Source: Erythrobacter litoralis (lineage in GTDB: Bacteria > Pseudomonadota > Alphaproteobacteria > Sphingomonadales > Sphingomonadaceae). From it: a DNA stretch of 64,000 nt. The position numbers were made by a program, and so were the translations under genes. Below the pieces are notes generated by a model. The model searched no databases. It saw only the letters and a program-made list of their open reading frames with translations, and was not told where the DNA came from. Positions 26,521 to 35,910 of this stretch are shown here, in pieces; position 1 is the first letter of the stretch; the number at the start of each line of letters is the position of its first letter. The DNA lies in assembly GCF_001719165.1 (NCBI RefSeq), contig NZ_CP017057.1:2232001-2296000 (forward strand), written 5' to 3'.

Positions 26521-29385
26521 ATGATTTCGACATTGCGACTTTTCGCCGCCGGGCTCTGGCTCGCGCTGGTTCCGCCTGCCCTTGTCCCGCTTCATGCGCA
26601 GGACCCGCCGGCCCAGGCGGGCGGCGAGGCCCCCGCCGACGCGCCCCGATGGGCGTTCGAGGACAGCGACGTGCCGGTCGATGCTGGCTATGTCTTCGGG
26701 ACGCTGCCCAATGGCATGCGCTATATCCTGCGCGAAAACGCGACGCCTGATGGCACGGCGCTGGTGCGCATGCGGATCGGATCGGGCTCGCTCGAAGAGC
26801 GCGCCGACGAACGCGGCCTGTCGCACTATCTCGAACACATGGCCTTCAACGGGTCGACGGGCGTGCCCGAGGGCGAGATGGTCAGGCTGCTCGAACGCGA
26901 AGGGCTTGCCTTCGGCGCGGACACGAACGCTTCGACCGGCTATGAGGCGGTAACCTACAAGCTCGACCTTCCGCGCAATGACGAGGGTCTGCTGGACACC
27001 GCGCTAATGCTGATGCGCGAGACGGCGAGCGAACTCACGATTGCACCGGCTGCGGTCGAACGCGAGCGCGGAGTGATCCTCGCCGAACGGCGCGACCGGG
27101 CGGGCCATGCGCTGTCGGCCTATGAGGACGAGGTCGAATTTCTCGCACCCGCAGCGCGCTATGGCGAACGCCTGCCGATCGGGACGCTGGAGGTGCTCGA
27201 AAGCGCGGGGGCAGCGGACATCCGCGCGCTCTACGAACGGACCTATGTGCCCGCCAACACGGTTCTGGTCGTGGTCGGCGACTATCCCGTGGAGCTTATG
27301 GAAGCGAAGGTCCGCGCGATGTTCGCGGACTGGCAGGGCGGCCCGGCGCCGGAAGAGCCGGTCACAGGCCCCGTCGATGCGGCGCGCAAGGGGTTGACCG
27401 ACATCCACATCGACCCGGCGCTGTCGGAAAGCGTCGCCCTATCCCGCCTCTCCCCCTTCGAGGACGAGGCGGACACGCTCGCCGCGCGCGAACGGGCCAC
27501 CCTGCGATCGATCGGCTATTCCATCGTCAATCGCCGCCTCGCCGCGCTCGCTCGCGGGGCCGACGCGCCGTTCAATTCGGCGCGCTTTTCCTCCGGCGAC
27601 CTGTTCGAGGATGCGCGCCTCACCAGCCTCACCGTGAACACCGCCGACGGCCAATGGCGCGAAGGCATGCTGGCAGCGGTGCGCGCCGTGAACGAAGCGC
27701 TGACCCATGGCTTCACGCGCGCCGAACTCGACGAGCAGCTGGCGGGCCGCCGCACGGGACTGCAGAACCTCGCCGCCGCAGCTGAAACGCGCACCCATGC
27801 CGCCTATGTCAGCGGCGCGCTGCGGCTGGTCGACGACGGCACGATCCCGACCGAACCTGAATTCCGGCTCGCTCTGTTCGAGAAACTCGCCGCGCGAATC
27901 ACGCCCGAGACGGTCCATGACGCATTGATCGAGGATGCCGCCCCGCTCGAAGAGCCGCTGATCCGCGTCGAGGGCCGCACGGCCCCCTCAGGCGGAGAGG
28001 ACGCGCTGCGCGGCGCCTTTGCCGAGGCGATGGCGCTCCCCATCGCTCCGCCGGACGAGGCCGGCGCGCTGGCCTTCGCCTACGGGGATTTCGGCGAGCC
28101 CGGAAACGTGGTCGAGGACCGGGTGGACGAACGGCTCGGCATCCGCCTCGTTGCCTTCGACAACGGCGTGCGGCTCAATCTCAGGCGCACCGATATCCGC
28201 AAGGACCGGCTGCAGGTGCGCATCGCCGTGGATGGCGGGCAATTGCTCGAGACGGTCGAGGACCCGCTCGCCACCGCCATGGTCGTCGCACTGGCCGGCG
28301 GCGGGCTCGGCGCGCACAGCCAGGACGAGCTCGCGACGATCCTTGCCGGGCGCACGGTGAGCTTCGGTGTGTCGTCGGCGAGCGACAGCTTCGTCGTCAC
28401 CGGAGGGACGACGCCGCGCGATCTCGAACTGCAATTGCAGCTCGCCGCCGCGCTGCTGACCGATCCTGGCTACCGGCCCGAGGGCGAGGAGCGCTATGCC
28501 CGCTCGGTCGAGAACTATTTCGCCAGTCTCGACGCCACTCCGGGGCGTGCGCTGGGGACCGCGATCGGCGGAATCCTGTCGGACGGCGACCCGCGCTTCA
28601 CGCTGCAGCCGCAGGAGGCCTATCTGGCGAAGGATTTCGCCCAGCTGCTCGATGTCCTCGCGGACCGGTTCGAACGCGGGGCGATCGAGGTCGCGATCGT
28701 CGGCGATATCGAGGAGGACGAGGCGATCGCAGCGGTCGCGGCGACGCTCGGCGCGCTGCCACGGCGCGAGGCGTCATTCCGCGAGCGGACCGAGGCGCGC
28801 AAGCGGACCTTCACCAGAGACCGGAGCCCGCGCGTGCTGACCCATGCGGGCGAGGCGGACCAGGCGCTCGTGCGCCTGACATGGCCGACCACCGACGATT
28901 CCGACCACGAGGAAGCGCTCCGCCTCGCGGTGCTCGCCCGCGCGGTTCGGATCGCGCTCACCGATAGCCTGCGCGAGGAACTGGGCGAGGCCTATTCGCC
29001 GGGCGCCAGCTCCTCACCCAGCCGGACCTATGAAGGTTACGGCACTTTCCAGGTCCAGGCCGCGCTAGATGTCGCATCGGTCGACATTGCGCGCGCGGCG
29101 ATTGTCGGCGTGGTCGAGGATTTCCGAGCCGGAAAGATCGATGCCGACACGATCGAGCGGGCCAAGCGGCCGCTGCTCGAGGATTACCAGAACGCGCTCA
29201 AGACGCTGACCGGCTGGATGAACCTCGTGCGGCGCGTCCAGAGCGAGCCCGAGCGGATCGACCGCTGGCTTGCCGTGCCCGAACGGCTCGGGCGGATCGG
29301 CGCGCAGGAGATCGCGGCGGCGGCCGAGCGCTGGCTCGATCCGGCAGGCGCGGTCGAAATCCTCGTCCTGCCCAGGGGCGATTGA
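26521..29385 (+). CDS. M16-family zinc metallopeptidase, two-domain, exported
   Basis: A 954-residue pitrilysin/insulysin-type peptidase. A signal peptide is visible (LRLFAAGLWLALVPP, cleavage near LHAQ), so it acts in the periplasm. The inverted zinc motif is in SHYLEHMAFNG (HxxEH, ~100), with the distal Glu in AAVERERGVILAE (~180). The second, inactive M16 half starts near residue 540 and carries the family pattern RLTWPTTDD ... EELGEAYSPGASS. ATG 26521 fits the signal peptide although no good ribosome-binding site precedes it. From 27,776 to the end the sequence is repeated at 47,695-49,303, where the gene has lost its first ~418 codons. This upstream copy is the complete one. Confidence 0.9.
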   Translation: MISTLRLFAAGLWLALVPPALVPLHAQDPPAQAGGEAPADAPRWAFEDSDVPVDAGYVFGTLPNGMRYILRENATPDGTALVRMRIGSGSLEERADERGLSHYLEHMAFNGSTGVPEGEMVRLLEREGLAFGADTNASTGYEAVTYKLDLPRNDEGLLDTALMLMRETASELTIAPAAVERERGVILAERRDRAGHALSAYEDEVEFLAPAARYGERLPIGTLEVLESAGAADIRALYERTYVPANTVLVVVGDYPVELMEAKVRAMFADWQGGPAPEEPVTGPVDAARKGLTDIHIDPALSESVALSRLSPFEDEADTLAARERATLRSIGYSIVNRRLAALARGADAPFNSARFSSGDLFEDARLTSLTVNTADGQWREGMLAAVRAVNEALTHGFTRAELDEQLAGRRTGLQNLAAAAETRTHAAYVSGALRLVDDGTIPTEPEFRLALFEKLAARITPETVHDALIEDAAPLEEPLIRVEGRTAPSGGEDALRGAFAEAMALPIAPPDEAGALAFAYGDFGEPGNVVEDRVDERLGIRLVAFDNGVRLNLRRTDIRKDRLQVRIAVDGGQLLETVEDPLATAMVVALAGGGLGAHSQDELATILAGRTVSFGVSSASDSFVVTGGTTPRDLELQLQLAAALLTDPGYRPEGEERYARSVENYFASLDATPGRALGTAIGGILSDGDPRFTLQPQEAYLAKDFAQLLDVLADRFERGAIEVAIVGDIEEDEAIAAVAATLGALPRREASFRERTEARKRTFTRDRSPRVLTHAGEADQALVRLTWPTTDDSDHEEALRLAVLARAVRIALTDSLREELGEAYSPGASSSPSRTYEGYGTFQVQAALDVASVDIARAAIVGVVEDFRAGKIDADTIERAKRPLLEDYQNALKTLTGWMNLVRRVQSEPERIDRWLAVPERLGRIGAQEIAAAAERWLDPAGAVEILVLPRGD

Positions 29386-29479
29386 CCGCCGGCAGGGCCT
29401 GCCAAGGCCGCCACCAGAAAGGGCAGCACAAAAAAGGGGCCGGCAAGTCGCCTCTTGCCCGCCCCCATTCTGGAAGTGG

Positions 29480-29500
29480 TCCGGGCTTGATACGCCCGGA
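29480..29500. terminator. Hairpin between convergent M16 and TonB receptor genes
   Basis: TCCGGGC (29480-29486) pairs perfectly with GCCCGGA (29494-29500) across a seven-base loop. It lies between two convergent stop codons and may end both transcripts. No T-run is present. Confidence 0.5.
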
Positions 29501-29519
29501 ACCGTGTCGTTGTGGCGCC

Positions 29520-31721
29520 TTAGTAATCGACCCCGAAGGAAACGCCAACCACCCGCGGATCGTTCACGAAAGCGGTAAGGTTGTTGAAGTCGACCGCGCC
29601 GAGGATGTTGTCCTCATTTGTGATGTTGCGCGCGAACAGGGCGACTTCCCACTGGCCGTCGCCGCCCGAATAGCCGATGCGAAGGCCGCCCTCGATCCGG
29701 CTGTCGGCGTTGAATTCGGCGCTTTCGTAGAGGAAGAAGTTCGTCTCGCCGAGATAGATCCAGTCGGTGAAGATGAAGAATTCGCCCGAATTGCCCACCG
29801 GAACGCCATAGCGCGCGGTGAAATCGCCGCTCCATTCGGGTGCGTTAGGGAATGGATTGCCGTCCACCAGCGCAAAGCCGTTCGCATTGAGCGGGTCGAG
29901 CACGGTGCATTGCGCGCACACGCCCACGGCAAGGCTGTCGTCGTTGATCTGCGTGTCGTTATAGGCGAGCCCTAGCGTCAGCGTGATGTTCGGGGTCGGC
30001 TGGAACGCGGTGTCGAATTCAAAGCCCCAGGCCTCGCCTTCATTCGCATTGATCAGCTGGACGAGATTGCCCGCCCCGCCGACGGCGGTGAACTGCGGGT
30101 CCTCGACCGTGTAGTAGAAGGCCGAACCGTTGATCCGCACCTTGCGGTCGGCGAACTCGCTCTTGAAGCCCGCCTCGTAGCTGGTGATGTTCTCCGACTG
30201 CGCGACCGAAGGCGCGGCGAAGAAGGCGACGTCGCGGCCCTGGATGGTCGGCGCGCGAAACGCATTGGCGACGCGGGCATAGACGCTGGTCGTGTCGGTC
30301 ACGTCGGCGAAGATGCTGACGTCCCAGTCGATGTTGTCGTCCTGCACGCTGACCGGCTGGAGCGGCGCGCCCGAGCGCACGAAGAAGTCCTTCTCGTCGT
30401 CGGTGTAGCGCAGCCCTGCGGTCACGCGCAGCGCCTCCGTCAGTTCGTAGCTCGCCTGCCCGAAGACCGCCCAGGCGGTGTTGGTGTGATTGACGGTGAC
30501 GGGCGGCGGAAAGGTGAAGCCGACGGTCGTCACGTCGAAATCGCTGTCGAAGATGAACCCGCCGACCTGCCAGGACAGAGGCCCGTCGCCGTTCGAGGCG
30601 AGGCGCACTTCGTGGGTCAGCTGTTCGAGATCGATCGAATCCTGCGTGTCGGAGGGGAACGGGATGAAGCCCGGCCCCGTCACGAGATTGCCCCCGTCGA
30701 TATCGCCGCGGCTGAAGCCTTCGCTGGTCCAGTAGCTGGTGATCGAGGTGAGGGTGGCGAAATCGTATTCGTAGGACGCATTGAGCGTCGCGCCGAACTG
30801 GTTGTACTCGGCCGGATTGCCGCCGCCCGCATCGTAGAACACAGTGTCGCGGTCATAGTTCTGGTTCAACTCGTTGCTGCCGGGCGACAGAACGTTCGCG
30901 CGAAAGAAGGTCGATGACCCGTCGAGATCGCGGAAATTGACCTGGGCGAGGATCTCGCTGCGTTCGTCCGGCGTCCACAGCAGCTGGCCGCGAATGGCGA
31001 AATCGGTGAACCCGCCGAGCGCATTCTCCTCGCCGGTGAAGCCGTTGTCGATCCAGTCGCCGCGGCGCTGGAACTGGGTCGAGACGCGGAAGGCCAGCTT
31101 GTCCTCCACGATCGCCCCGCCGACCGCGCCGGTCAGCGAAGCCGTGTCGAGCGAACCGAAGCTGAGACCGGCCTGGACGTCGGGCTCGAACCCGGGCTTG
31201 ACGGTTTCGATCTTGACGATGCCCGCCGGCGTGTTGCGACCGAACAGCGTGCCCTGCGGCCCGCGCAGCACTTCGACGCGCTGGACATCGAAGATCGGGA
31301 AGCTCTTGAGCGTCACGTTCTCGAGCACGATTTCATCGAGGATCACCGAAACCGGCTGCGAGGCGGCAAGGTCGAAATCGGTGTTGCCCAGCCCGCGAAT
31401 GTAGAACCGCGGCGCGACGCGCCCGTTCGAGCTTTCAACATTGAGGCCGGGCGCAGCGCCGGCAAGCGCGGTCGTGTCGGCAGCGCCCGAGAAGATGAGA
31501 TTGACGCGCTGTTCGTCGAGGATGTCGGCGGAGACGGCCACGTCCTGCAGGCTTTCCTCGCGCCGGTTGGCGGTGACGATGATCGTCGGCAATTCGCCTT
31601 CGGAGCTCTGCGCGGTCTCGTCGTCCTGCGCGGCTGCGGGCGCGGCAAACCCGATGCCGGCGGCCGCGATAAGGCTGGTGGAGGCCCAGAGGGCGCGCAC
31701 GAAAGGAATACGCTGTGACAT
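29520..31721 (-). CDS. TonB-dependent receptor
   Basis: A 733-residue outer-membrane receptor with a signal peptide (ALWASTSLIAAAGIGFAAPA, cleavage after AAAQ). A TonB-box-like IIVTANRREESLQDV is followed by a plug with RFYIRGLGNTDFD, VILDEIVLEN and VEVLRGPQGTLFGRN, then a 22-strand barrel ending GVSFGVDY with the terminal aromatic residue. This is the large sphingomonad receptor group whose ligands are mostly siderophores, vitamins or plant-derived compounds; the ligand here is not evident. It is divergent from purS (283-base gap with inverted repeat 31742-31763) and convergent with the M16 gene. The second copy at 49,438-51,640 is frameshifted, so this one is the reliable reading. Confidence 0.93.
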   Translation of the reverse strand: MSQRIPFVRALWASTSLIAAAGIGFAAPAAAQDDETAQSSEGELPTIIVTANRREESLQDVAVSADILDEQRVNLIFSGAADTTALAGAAPGLNVESSNGRVAPRFYIRGLGNTDFDLAASQPVSVILDEIVLENVTLKSFPIFDVQRVEVLRGPQGTLFGRNTPAGIVKIETVKPGFEPDVQAGLSFGSLDTASLTGAVGGAIVEDKLAFRVSTQFQRRGDWIDNGFTGEENALGGFTDFAIRGQLLWTPDERSEILAQVNFRDLDGSSTFFRANVLSPGSNELNQNYDRDTVFYDAGGGNPAEYNQFGATLNASYEYDFATLTSITSYWTSEGFSRGDIDGGNLVTGPGFIPFPSDTQDSIDLEQLTHEVRLASNGDGPLSWQVGGFIFDSDFDVTTVGFTFPPPVTVNHTNTAWAVFGQASYELTEALRVTAGLRYTDDEKDFFVRSGAPLQPVSVQDDNIDWDVSIFADVTDTTSVYARVANAFRAPTIQGRDVAFFAAPSVAQSENITSYEAGFKSEFADRKVRINGSAFYYTVEDPQFTAVGGAGNLVQLINANEGEAWGFEFDTAFQPTPNITLTLGLAYNDTQINDDSLAVGVCAQCTVLDPLNANGFALVDGNPFPNAPEWSGDFTARYGVPVGNSGEFFIFTDWIYLGETNFFLYESAEFNADSRIEGGLRIGYSGGDGQWEVALFARNITNEDNILGAVDFNNLTAFVNDPRVVGVSFGVDY

Positions 31722-31741
31722 GGTGGAAATTCCCTTTGCTT

Positions 31742-31763
31742 GTCACGGAGAGAGGGACGTGAC
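31742..31763. promoter_or_regulatory. Inverted repeat in the receptor-purS promoter region
   Basis: GTCACG (31742-31747) and CGTGAC (31758-31763) form a symmetrical site 20 bases upstream of the receptor start codon. It could be an operator or a 5' hairpin. The rest of the 283-base divergent gap shows nothing else I can support. Confidence 0.35.
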
Positions 31764-32004
31764 GCCCGCGGGCTGGCAGATTTGCCCGATTCTGGCGAGA
31801 TGCGGCGGTGCACAAACGACGCAAAAGCGGCATTTCCGGGTCATTCCCGTATCACCTGTGGCAAAGGGGTTACATCTGTCAGCATCCCGGCGCGCGTCCC
31901 ATCCCGGCGCGATCCCGGGGAGAGCCGCGAGGAACCCCCTCCCCCTGACGCCCAAGCCTCGCTATAGGCGCACCGCGCAAGACCCACATTCGCAGGAACC
32001 GCCC

Positions 32005-32247
32005 ATGAAAATCCGCATCCTCGTCCGCCTCAAGCCCGGCGTGCTCGATCCGCAGGGACGCGCCGTGCACCACGCACTGGACGGGCTCGGCTTCGCGGGC
32101 ATCGAGGACGTGCGCGTGGGCCGGATGATCGAACTCGAAGTCGCCGACGGCACCACCGACGAGACGCTGGCGAAGATGTGCGAACAGCTCCTCGCCAACA
32201 TGGTGATCGAGGATTACGTCATCGAACGTGCAGGGGAGCAGGGCTGA
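32005..32247 (+). CDS. purS: FGAM synthase small subunit PurS
   Basis: An 80-residue protein that bridges PurL and PurQ in the three-subunit phosphoribosylformylglycinamidine synthase. [20 protein letters not shown] and the C-terminal [17 protein letters not shown] match PurS along the full length. Its stop overlaps the purQ start by one base. No purL is visible downstream in either copy; the large subunit must be elsewhere. An identical copy is at 51,924-52,166. Confidence 0.96.
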   Translation: MKIRILVRLKPGVLDPQGRAVHHALDGLGFAGIEDVRVGRMIELEVADGTTDETLAKMCEQLLANMVIEDYVIERAGEQG

Positions 32248-32936
32248 TGGGCTTTCGCGCAGGGGTCGTCACCTTCCCCGGCTCGAACTGCGACCGGGAC
32301 ATGGCGGTGGCGCTGGAGAAGGTCTCCGGCGAACCCGCGATCCGCATCTGGCACGGCGAGGCGAGCCTGCCCGAGCGGCTCGACCTGATCGCGCTTCCGG
32401 GCGGCTTTTCCTATGGCGATTACCTGCGTTCGGGCGCGATGGCGGCGAAAAGCCCGATCCTGCGCGCCGTCATCGATGCAGCAGAACGCGGCGTGCCGGT
32501 CCTCGGCGTGTGCAACGGCTTTCAGGTCCTGACCGAAGCGGGCCTGCTGCCGGGTGCGCTGATGCGCAATGCGAACCAGACCTTCATCTGCCGCACCGTC
32601 CCGCTGACGGTCGAAAACACCGACAGTATCTTCACCCACGGATTCGAGGCTGGCGAGACGATCCGCATCCCCGTCGCCCACCACGACGGCAATTACTTCG
32701 CCGACGATGCCACGCTCGACCGGCTGGAGGGCGAAGGCCGCGTCGCCTTGCGCTATGGCGAAACCTGCAACGGATCGCGCCGCGACATTGCAGGCGTGCT
32801 GAGCGCCAATGGCCGCGTGCTTGGCATGATGCCGCATCCCGAACGCGCGATCGAACCGGTGAGCCACCCCTCGCTCGGCGGGCCGGACGGGCGGCGATTC
32901 TTCGAGAACCTGATCGGCGCACTCGCCTCGGCCTGA
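32247..32936 (+). CDS. purQ: FGAM synthase glutaminase subunit PurQ
   Basis: A 229-residue class I glutamine amidotransferase giving ammonia to [18 protein letters not shown] opens the protein, the nucleophile Cys is in [20 protein letters not shown] (~86), and the His-Glu pair is in [14 protein letters not shown] (~196). ATG 32247 overlaps the purS stop codon (TGATG), so the two subunits are made together. It is convergent with the GGDEF-EAL gene across 37 bases. An identical copy is at 52,166-52,855. Confidence 0.97.
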   Translation: MGFRAGVVTFPGSNCDRDMAVALEKVSGEPAIRIWHGEASLPERLDLIALPGGFSYGDYLRSGAMAAKSPILRAVIDAAERGVPVLGVCNGFQVLTEAGLLPGALMRNANQTFICRTVPLTVENTDSIFTHGFEAGETIRIPVAHHDGNYFADDATLDRLEGEGRVALRYGETCNGSRRDIAGVLSANGRVLGMMPHPERAIEPVSHPSLGGPDGRRFFENLIGALASA

Positions 32937-32973
32937 CCCTGATTCGCAGGCGCAGGCTTAGGTGCGCAAGGGC

Positions 32974-35328
32974 CTAGGCGCTGATCCGGCGCCGGGTCCG
33001 GAACAGGAGGCGGGCTTCCTCGTTCGACATCGGACGGCCGAAATAGAAGCCCTGGATCTTGTCGCAGCCCAGATTGCGGATCATCGCGGCCTCTTCGGCG
33101 GTCTCGACACCCTCGGCCGTGGTGGTCATGTCGAGGCTTTTCGCCATCGCGACCACTGCATTGATGATCGCGAGGCTTTCATTGGCCCCCTGCGCCGCGC
33201 CCTGGACGAAGGTGCGATCCACCTTGATCGTCGAGAACTTCAGCTTCCTGAGGTAGCCCAGCGACGAATAGCCGGTCCCGAAATCGTCCAGTGCAACCGA
33301 GCAGCCCAGCGCCATGACCTGTTCGAGCGCGTTGCGGGCGATGCTCGCATCGCGCAGGAAGATGCTCTCGGTCACCTCGACCTCGAGCCGTTCGGGCCTG
33401 AGCCCGCTCGCGGCGAGCGCATCGACCACGTCCTGGTGGAAATCGGGTTCCAGCAGCTGTTCGGGCGAAACGTTGACATTGACCTTGACCTCTTCGGGCC
33501 ATTCGCGCGCTTCCATGCAGGCCTGGCGCAGGACCCATTTGCCGATTGGCACGATCAGGCGCGTATCCTCGGCAAGGGGGATGAACTTGCCCGGGCTGAC
33601 GAAACCGTGCTCGGAGGAATTCCAGCGCACCAGCGCCTCGAAGCTGACGACGTTCTCGCTGCGCGCATCGACCACCGGCTGGTAATGGAGCACGAATTCG
33701 TCGAGCCCCAATGCCTTGCGCAGGGAATCTTCGAGCTGGCGCCGCTCCTCGGCCGATGCGTGGAGGACCGGTTCGAAGCGGCAATGTTCGCCCCCGCCGA
33801 TATCCTTCGCCTGATAGAGCGCGAGGTCGGCATTGCGCATCAGCTCCTCGACCGTCTTGCCGTCGCGCGGACCGATCGCCGAACCGACGCTCGCCCCGAC
33901 ATAAAGCGTGTGCTGTTCGACCTGGTAGGGCTCCGACAGCGCCTCGATCACCTGCCGCGCGACTTCGCAGACCCGTTCGCTCTCGCTTGCATCGCGGATC
34001 ACGATGGCGAATTCGTCGCCGCCCAGCCTGCCGCACATCAGATCGTCGTTCATCAGGACCTGGAGGCGCGAGGAAACCTGCGCGAGCAGCTTGTCCCCGG
34101 TCATGTGGCCGAGCGAATCGTTGACCGCCTTGAACCGGTCGAGATCGACCATCAGCAGCGCGCAGCGCGAGCGCCATTTCTCGGCATCGCGCAATGCTTC
34201 GCCCAATGCCTCGGTCAGCTGGAGGCGGTTGGGCAGCTGGGTAAGCGTGTCGTAGCGCGCGAGATAGGCGATCTTCTCGGAGGACTGGCGCTGTTCGGTG
34301 ACGTCCGAGCCGACCCCGCGAAAGCCGTCGAAGCGACCGCGCTCGTCGCGCATCGGCGTGCCCGAAAGCTCCCACCAGCGCTTTTCCCCGTTGATCCTGA
34401 CCTCGACCAGCAGCGCCGAGAAATTCTCGCGGTTCTTGAGCTTATCGGCGAGTTCGTGGAGGCTTTCGGGAAAGCGCCCCTCGCCCCAGCGCCCGCCGGT
34501 GACCAGTTCGAGCAGCGGCTTGCCTGTGACCGCGGCCTGCGATGCGCCCAGCGCGAAGGCGAAGCGCGGAGAGACCGAACGCAGCCTGCGCTGGGTGTCG
34601 ACTTCCCACAGCCAGTCGGCCTCGTTCTCCTCGAATTCGCGCAGCAGCAGCGAGACGACCTCCTCCTTTTCCGCGATCGCGGTTTCGGCAAGGCGCGCCG
34701 TGAGGTAATGCCGCCCGGTCTCGATCGCGCCGATGATCGACACGATGGTGAATACGATCGAGACCGTCATGGTGAGGAATTCCCCGGCAATCGCGAGGGC
34801 GATGGTCGTGCCGGTGCCGACGATGAGCGAGAAGACGACCACGCCGAGCGGGGCGGCGGTGTTGAAGAACACACCGCCCGCGATCAGGATCGCGAGGATA
34901 TAGAGCATCGCGCCGAACTCGCCGCTCGTCCCTTGCGGGCCGAAACCGACCACGGCGGCCGCCCACAGCAGGCCCGACAGCGCCGGGGTGATGGTCTGGC
35001 GGTAGAATTCGCGGGTGGTGATCCGGCGGTGCGCGACATCGCCGAGCGAGCGGTCGAAGGCAGCTCCGCGCAAATGCACCCAGGCGAGCGCCGCCATCCA
35101 CAGCGCGATCCAGGCGAAGGAGACGCTGTCGCGGTAGAGCACGGCCACGAACACCGCGAACAGGGCATGGGCATAGGAGCGCAGGAAGGTGAGTCCGGCG
35201 AGCGCCGAATATTGCAGACCCCGCAGCCGCGCCCACTCCGCCCCGCCCCGGCCCGACAGGCCAAGCACGGCCGCAGCCGTCAGTCCGGGAATCGCCGGCT
35301 GGGAGGGGGAGTGTGCCTGGTCGCTCAC
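32974..35328 (-). CDS. Membrane GGDEF-EAL cyclic-di-GMP enzyme
   Basis: A 784-residue signalling protein. The N-terminal ~200 residues contain five or six membrane segments (LFAVFVAVLYRDSVSFAWIA, YILAILIAGGVFFNTAAPLG, SIVFTIVSIIGAIETG). A PAS-like domain follows (WLWEVDTQRRLRSVSPRFAF ... GVGSDVTEQRQ), then GGDEF with an intact RLGGDEFAIV and DRFKAVNDSLGH, and EAL with FEALVRW, VEVTESIFL, LDDFGTGYSSLGYL and AEGVETAEEAAM. Both catalytic sites look complete, so it may make and degrade c-di-GMP. GTG 35328 is the likely start: the membrane part follows directly and further upstream coding is not family-like. The second copy (52,893-55,247) carries two compensating indels. Confidence 0.9.
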   Translation of the reverse strand: MSDQAHSPSQPAIPGLTAAAVLGLSGRGGAEWARLRGLQYSALAGLTFLRSYAHALFAVFVAVLYRDSVSFAWIALWMAALAWVHLRGAAFDRSLGDVAHRRITTREFYRQTITPALSGLLWAAAVVGFGPQGTSGEFGAMLYILAILIAGGVFFNTAAPLGVVVFSLIVGTGTTIALAIAGEFLTMTVSIVFTIVSIIGAIETGRHYLTARLAETAIAEKEEVVSLLLREFEENEADWLWEVDTQRRLRSVSPRFAFALGASQAAVTGKPLLELVTGGRWGEGRFPESLHELADKLKNRENFSALLVEVRINGEKRWWELSGTPMRDERGRFDGFRGVGSDVTEQRQSSEKIAYLARYDTLTQLPNRLQLTEALGEALRDAEKWRSRCALLMVDLDRFKAVNDSLGHMTGDKLLAQVSSRLQVLMNDDLMCGRLGGDEFAIVIRDASESERVCEVARQVIEALSEPYQVEQHTLYVGASVGSAIGPRDGKTVEELMRNADLALYQAKDIGGGEHCRFEPVLHASAEERRQLEDSLRKALGLDEFVLHYQPVVDARSENVVSFEALVRWNSSEHGFVSPGKFIPLAEDTRLIVPIGKWVLRQACMEAREWPEEVKVNVNVSPEQLLEPDFHQDVVDALAASGLRPERLEVEVTESIFLRDASIARNALEQVMALGCSVALDDFGTGYSSLGYLRKLKFSTIKVDRTFVQGAAQGANESLAIINAVVAMAKSLDMTTTAEGVETAEEAAMIRNLGCDKIQGFYFGRPMSNEEARLLFRTRRRISA

Positions 35329-35600
35329 GCTGCCGGGGATTAACCGCGAAAGGTTAGAGGCCGGTAAAGCGGCAGCGCTTTTTGCTTTTTTGCGACCGGT
35401 CGAAAAGGCGGGATGGCACAGGCCCTTACGCCCGCCGGGCGCGTTCGCGCACCTTGCATCGGCATTGCTTCCCACCCGCGCCTGCCGATCCGCAAAGGCC
35501 CCGTATTTTCCCCCGCAGGGCCTCCGCTTCGATCTTAACCGGCCGGTTCCATCACTTCTGCCGACATTGCGAAAATGTCCAACGAAAGGAGAGTGCACCC

Positions 35601-35897
35601 ATGTCCCCCCAACTGACAGGATCGTCCCAGGTGGAGGAAGCGCTCGAAAGTCTCGAACAGCAGCTGGTTGCGCTGTACGAGGAAAAGCAGGCCGCAGCCG
35701 CCGACGGCGCCGAAACCGCCGCCATGCGCGAGACGATGTGCAATCTCGAAGCCCAGATCGTCGAACTCTACCGCGAGAAGGAGGAGCTCCATCGCGGCGA
35801 AGGCCTGATCGCGCAGAAAGACGAGACGATCGCCAATCTCGAAGCGCAGATCGTCGAGCTCTACCGCGAGAAGGAAGATCTCGCCCGCGCCGCCTGA
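35601..35897 (+). CDS. Small coiled-coil protein with an internal 16-residue repeat
   Basis: A 98-residue hypothetical protein, strongly acidic and heptad-rich. The segment NLEAQIVELYREKEEL occurs twice (about residues 48-63 and 78-93, the last acid/aromatic pair varying), separated by HRGEGLIAQKDETIA, and a related LEQQLVALYEEKQ unit precedes them. Leu/Ile spacing fits a parallel dimeric or trimeric coiled coil. It has a strong ribosome-binding site (AAAGGAGAG, 35585-35593) preceded by a perfect hairpin (GACATT 35563-35568 with AATGTC 35574-35579). It is divergent from the GGDEF-EAL gene across 272 bases otherwise empty of genes. I do not recognise the family; a scaffold or partner role is a guess. 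An identical copy is at 55,520-55,816. Confidence 0.7.
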   Translation: MSPQLTGSSQVEEALESLEQQLVALYEEKQAAAADGAETAAMRETMCNLEAQIVELYREKEELHRGEGLIAQKDETIANLEAQIVELYREKEDLARAA

Positions 35898-35910
35898 CCG
35901 CGCCCGGGCG

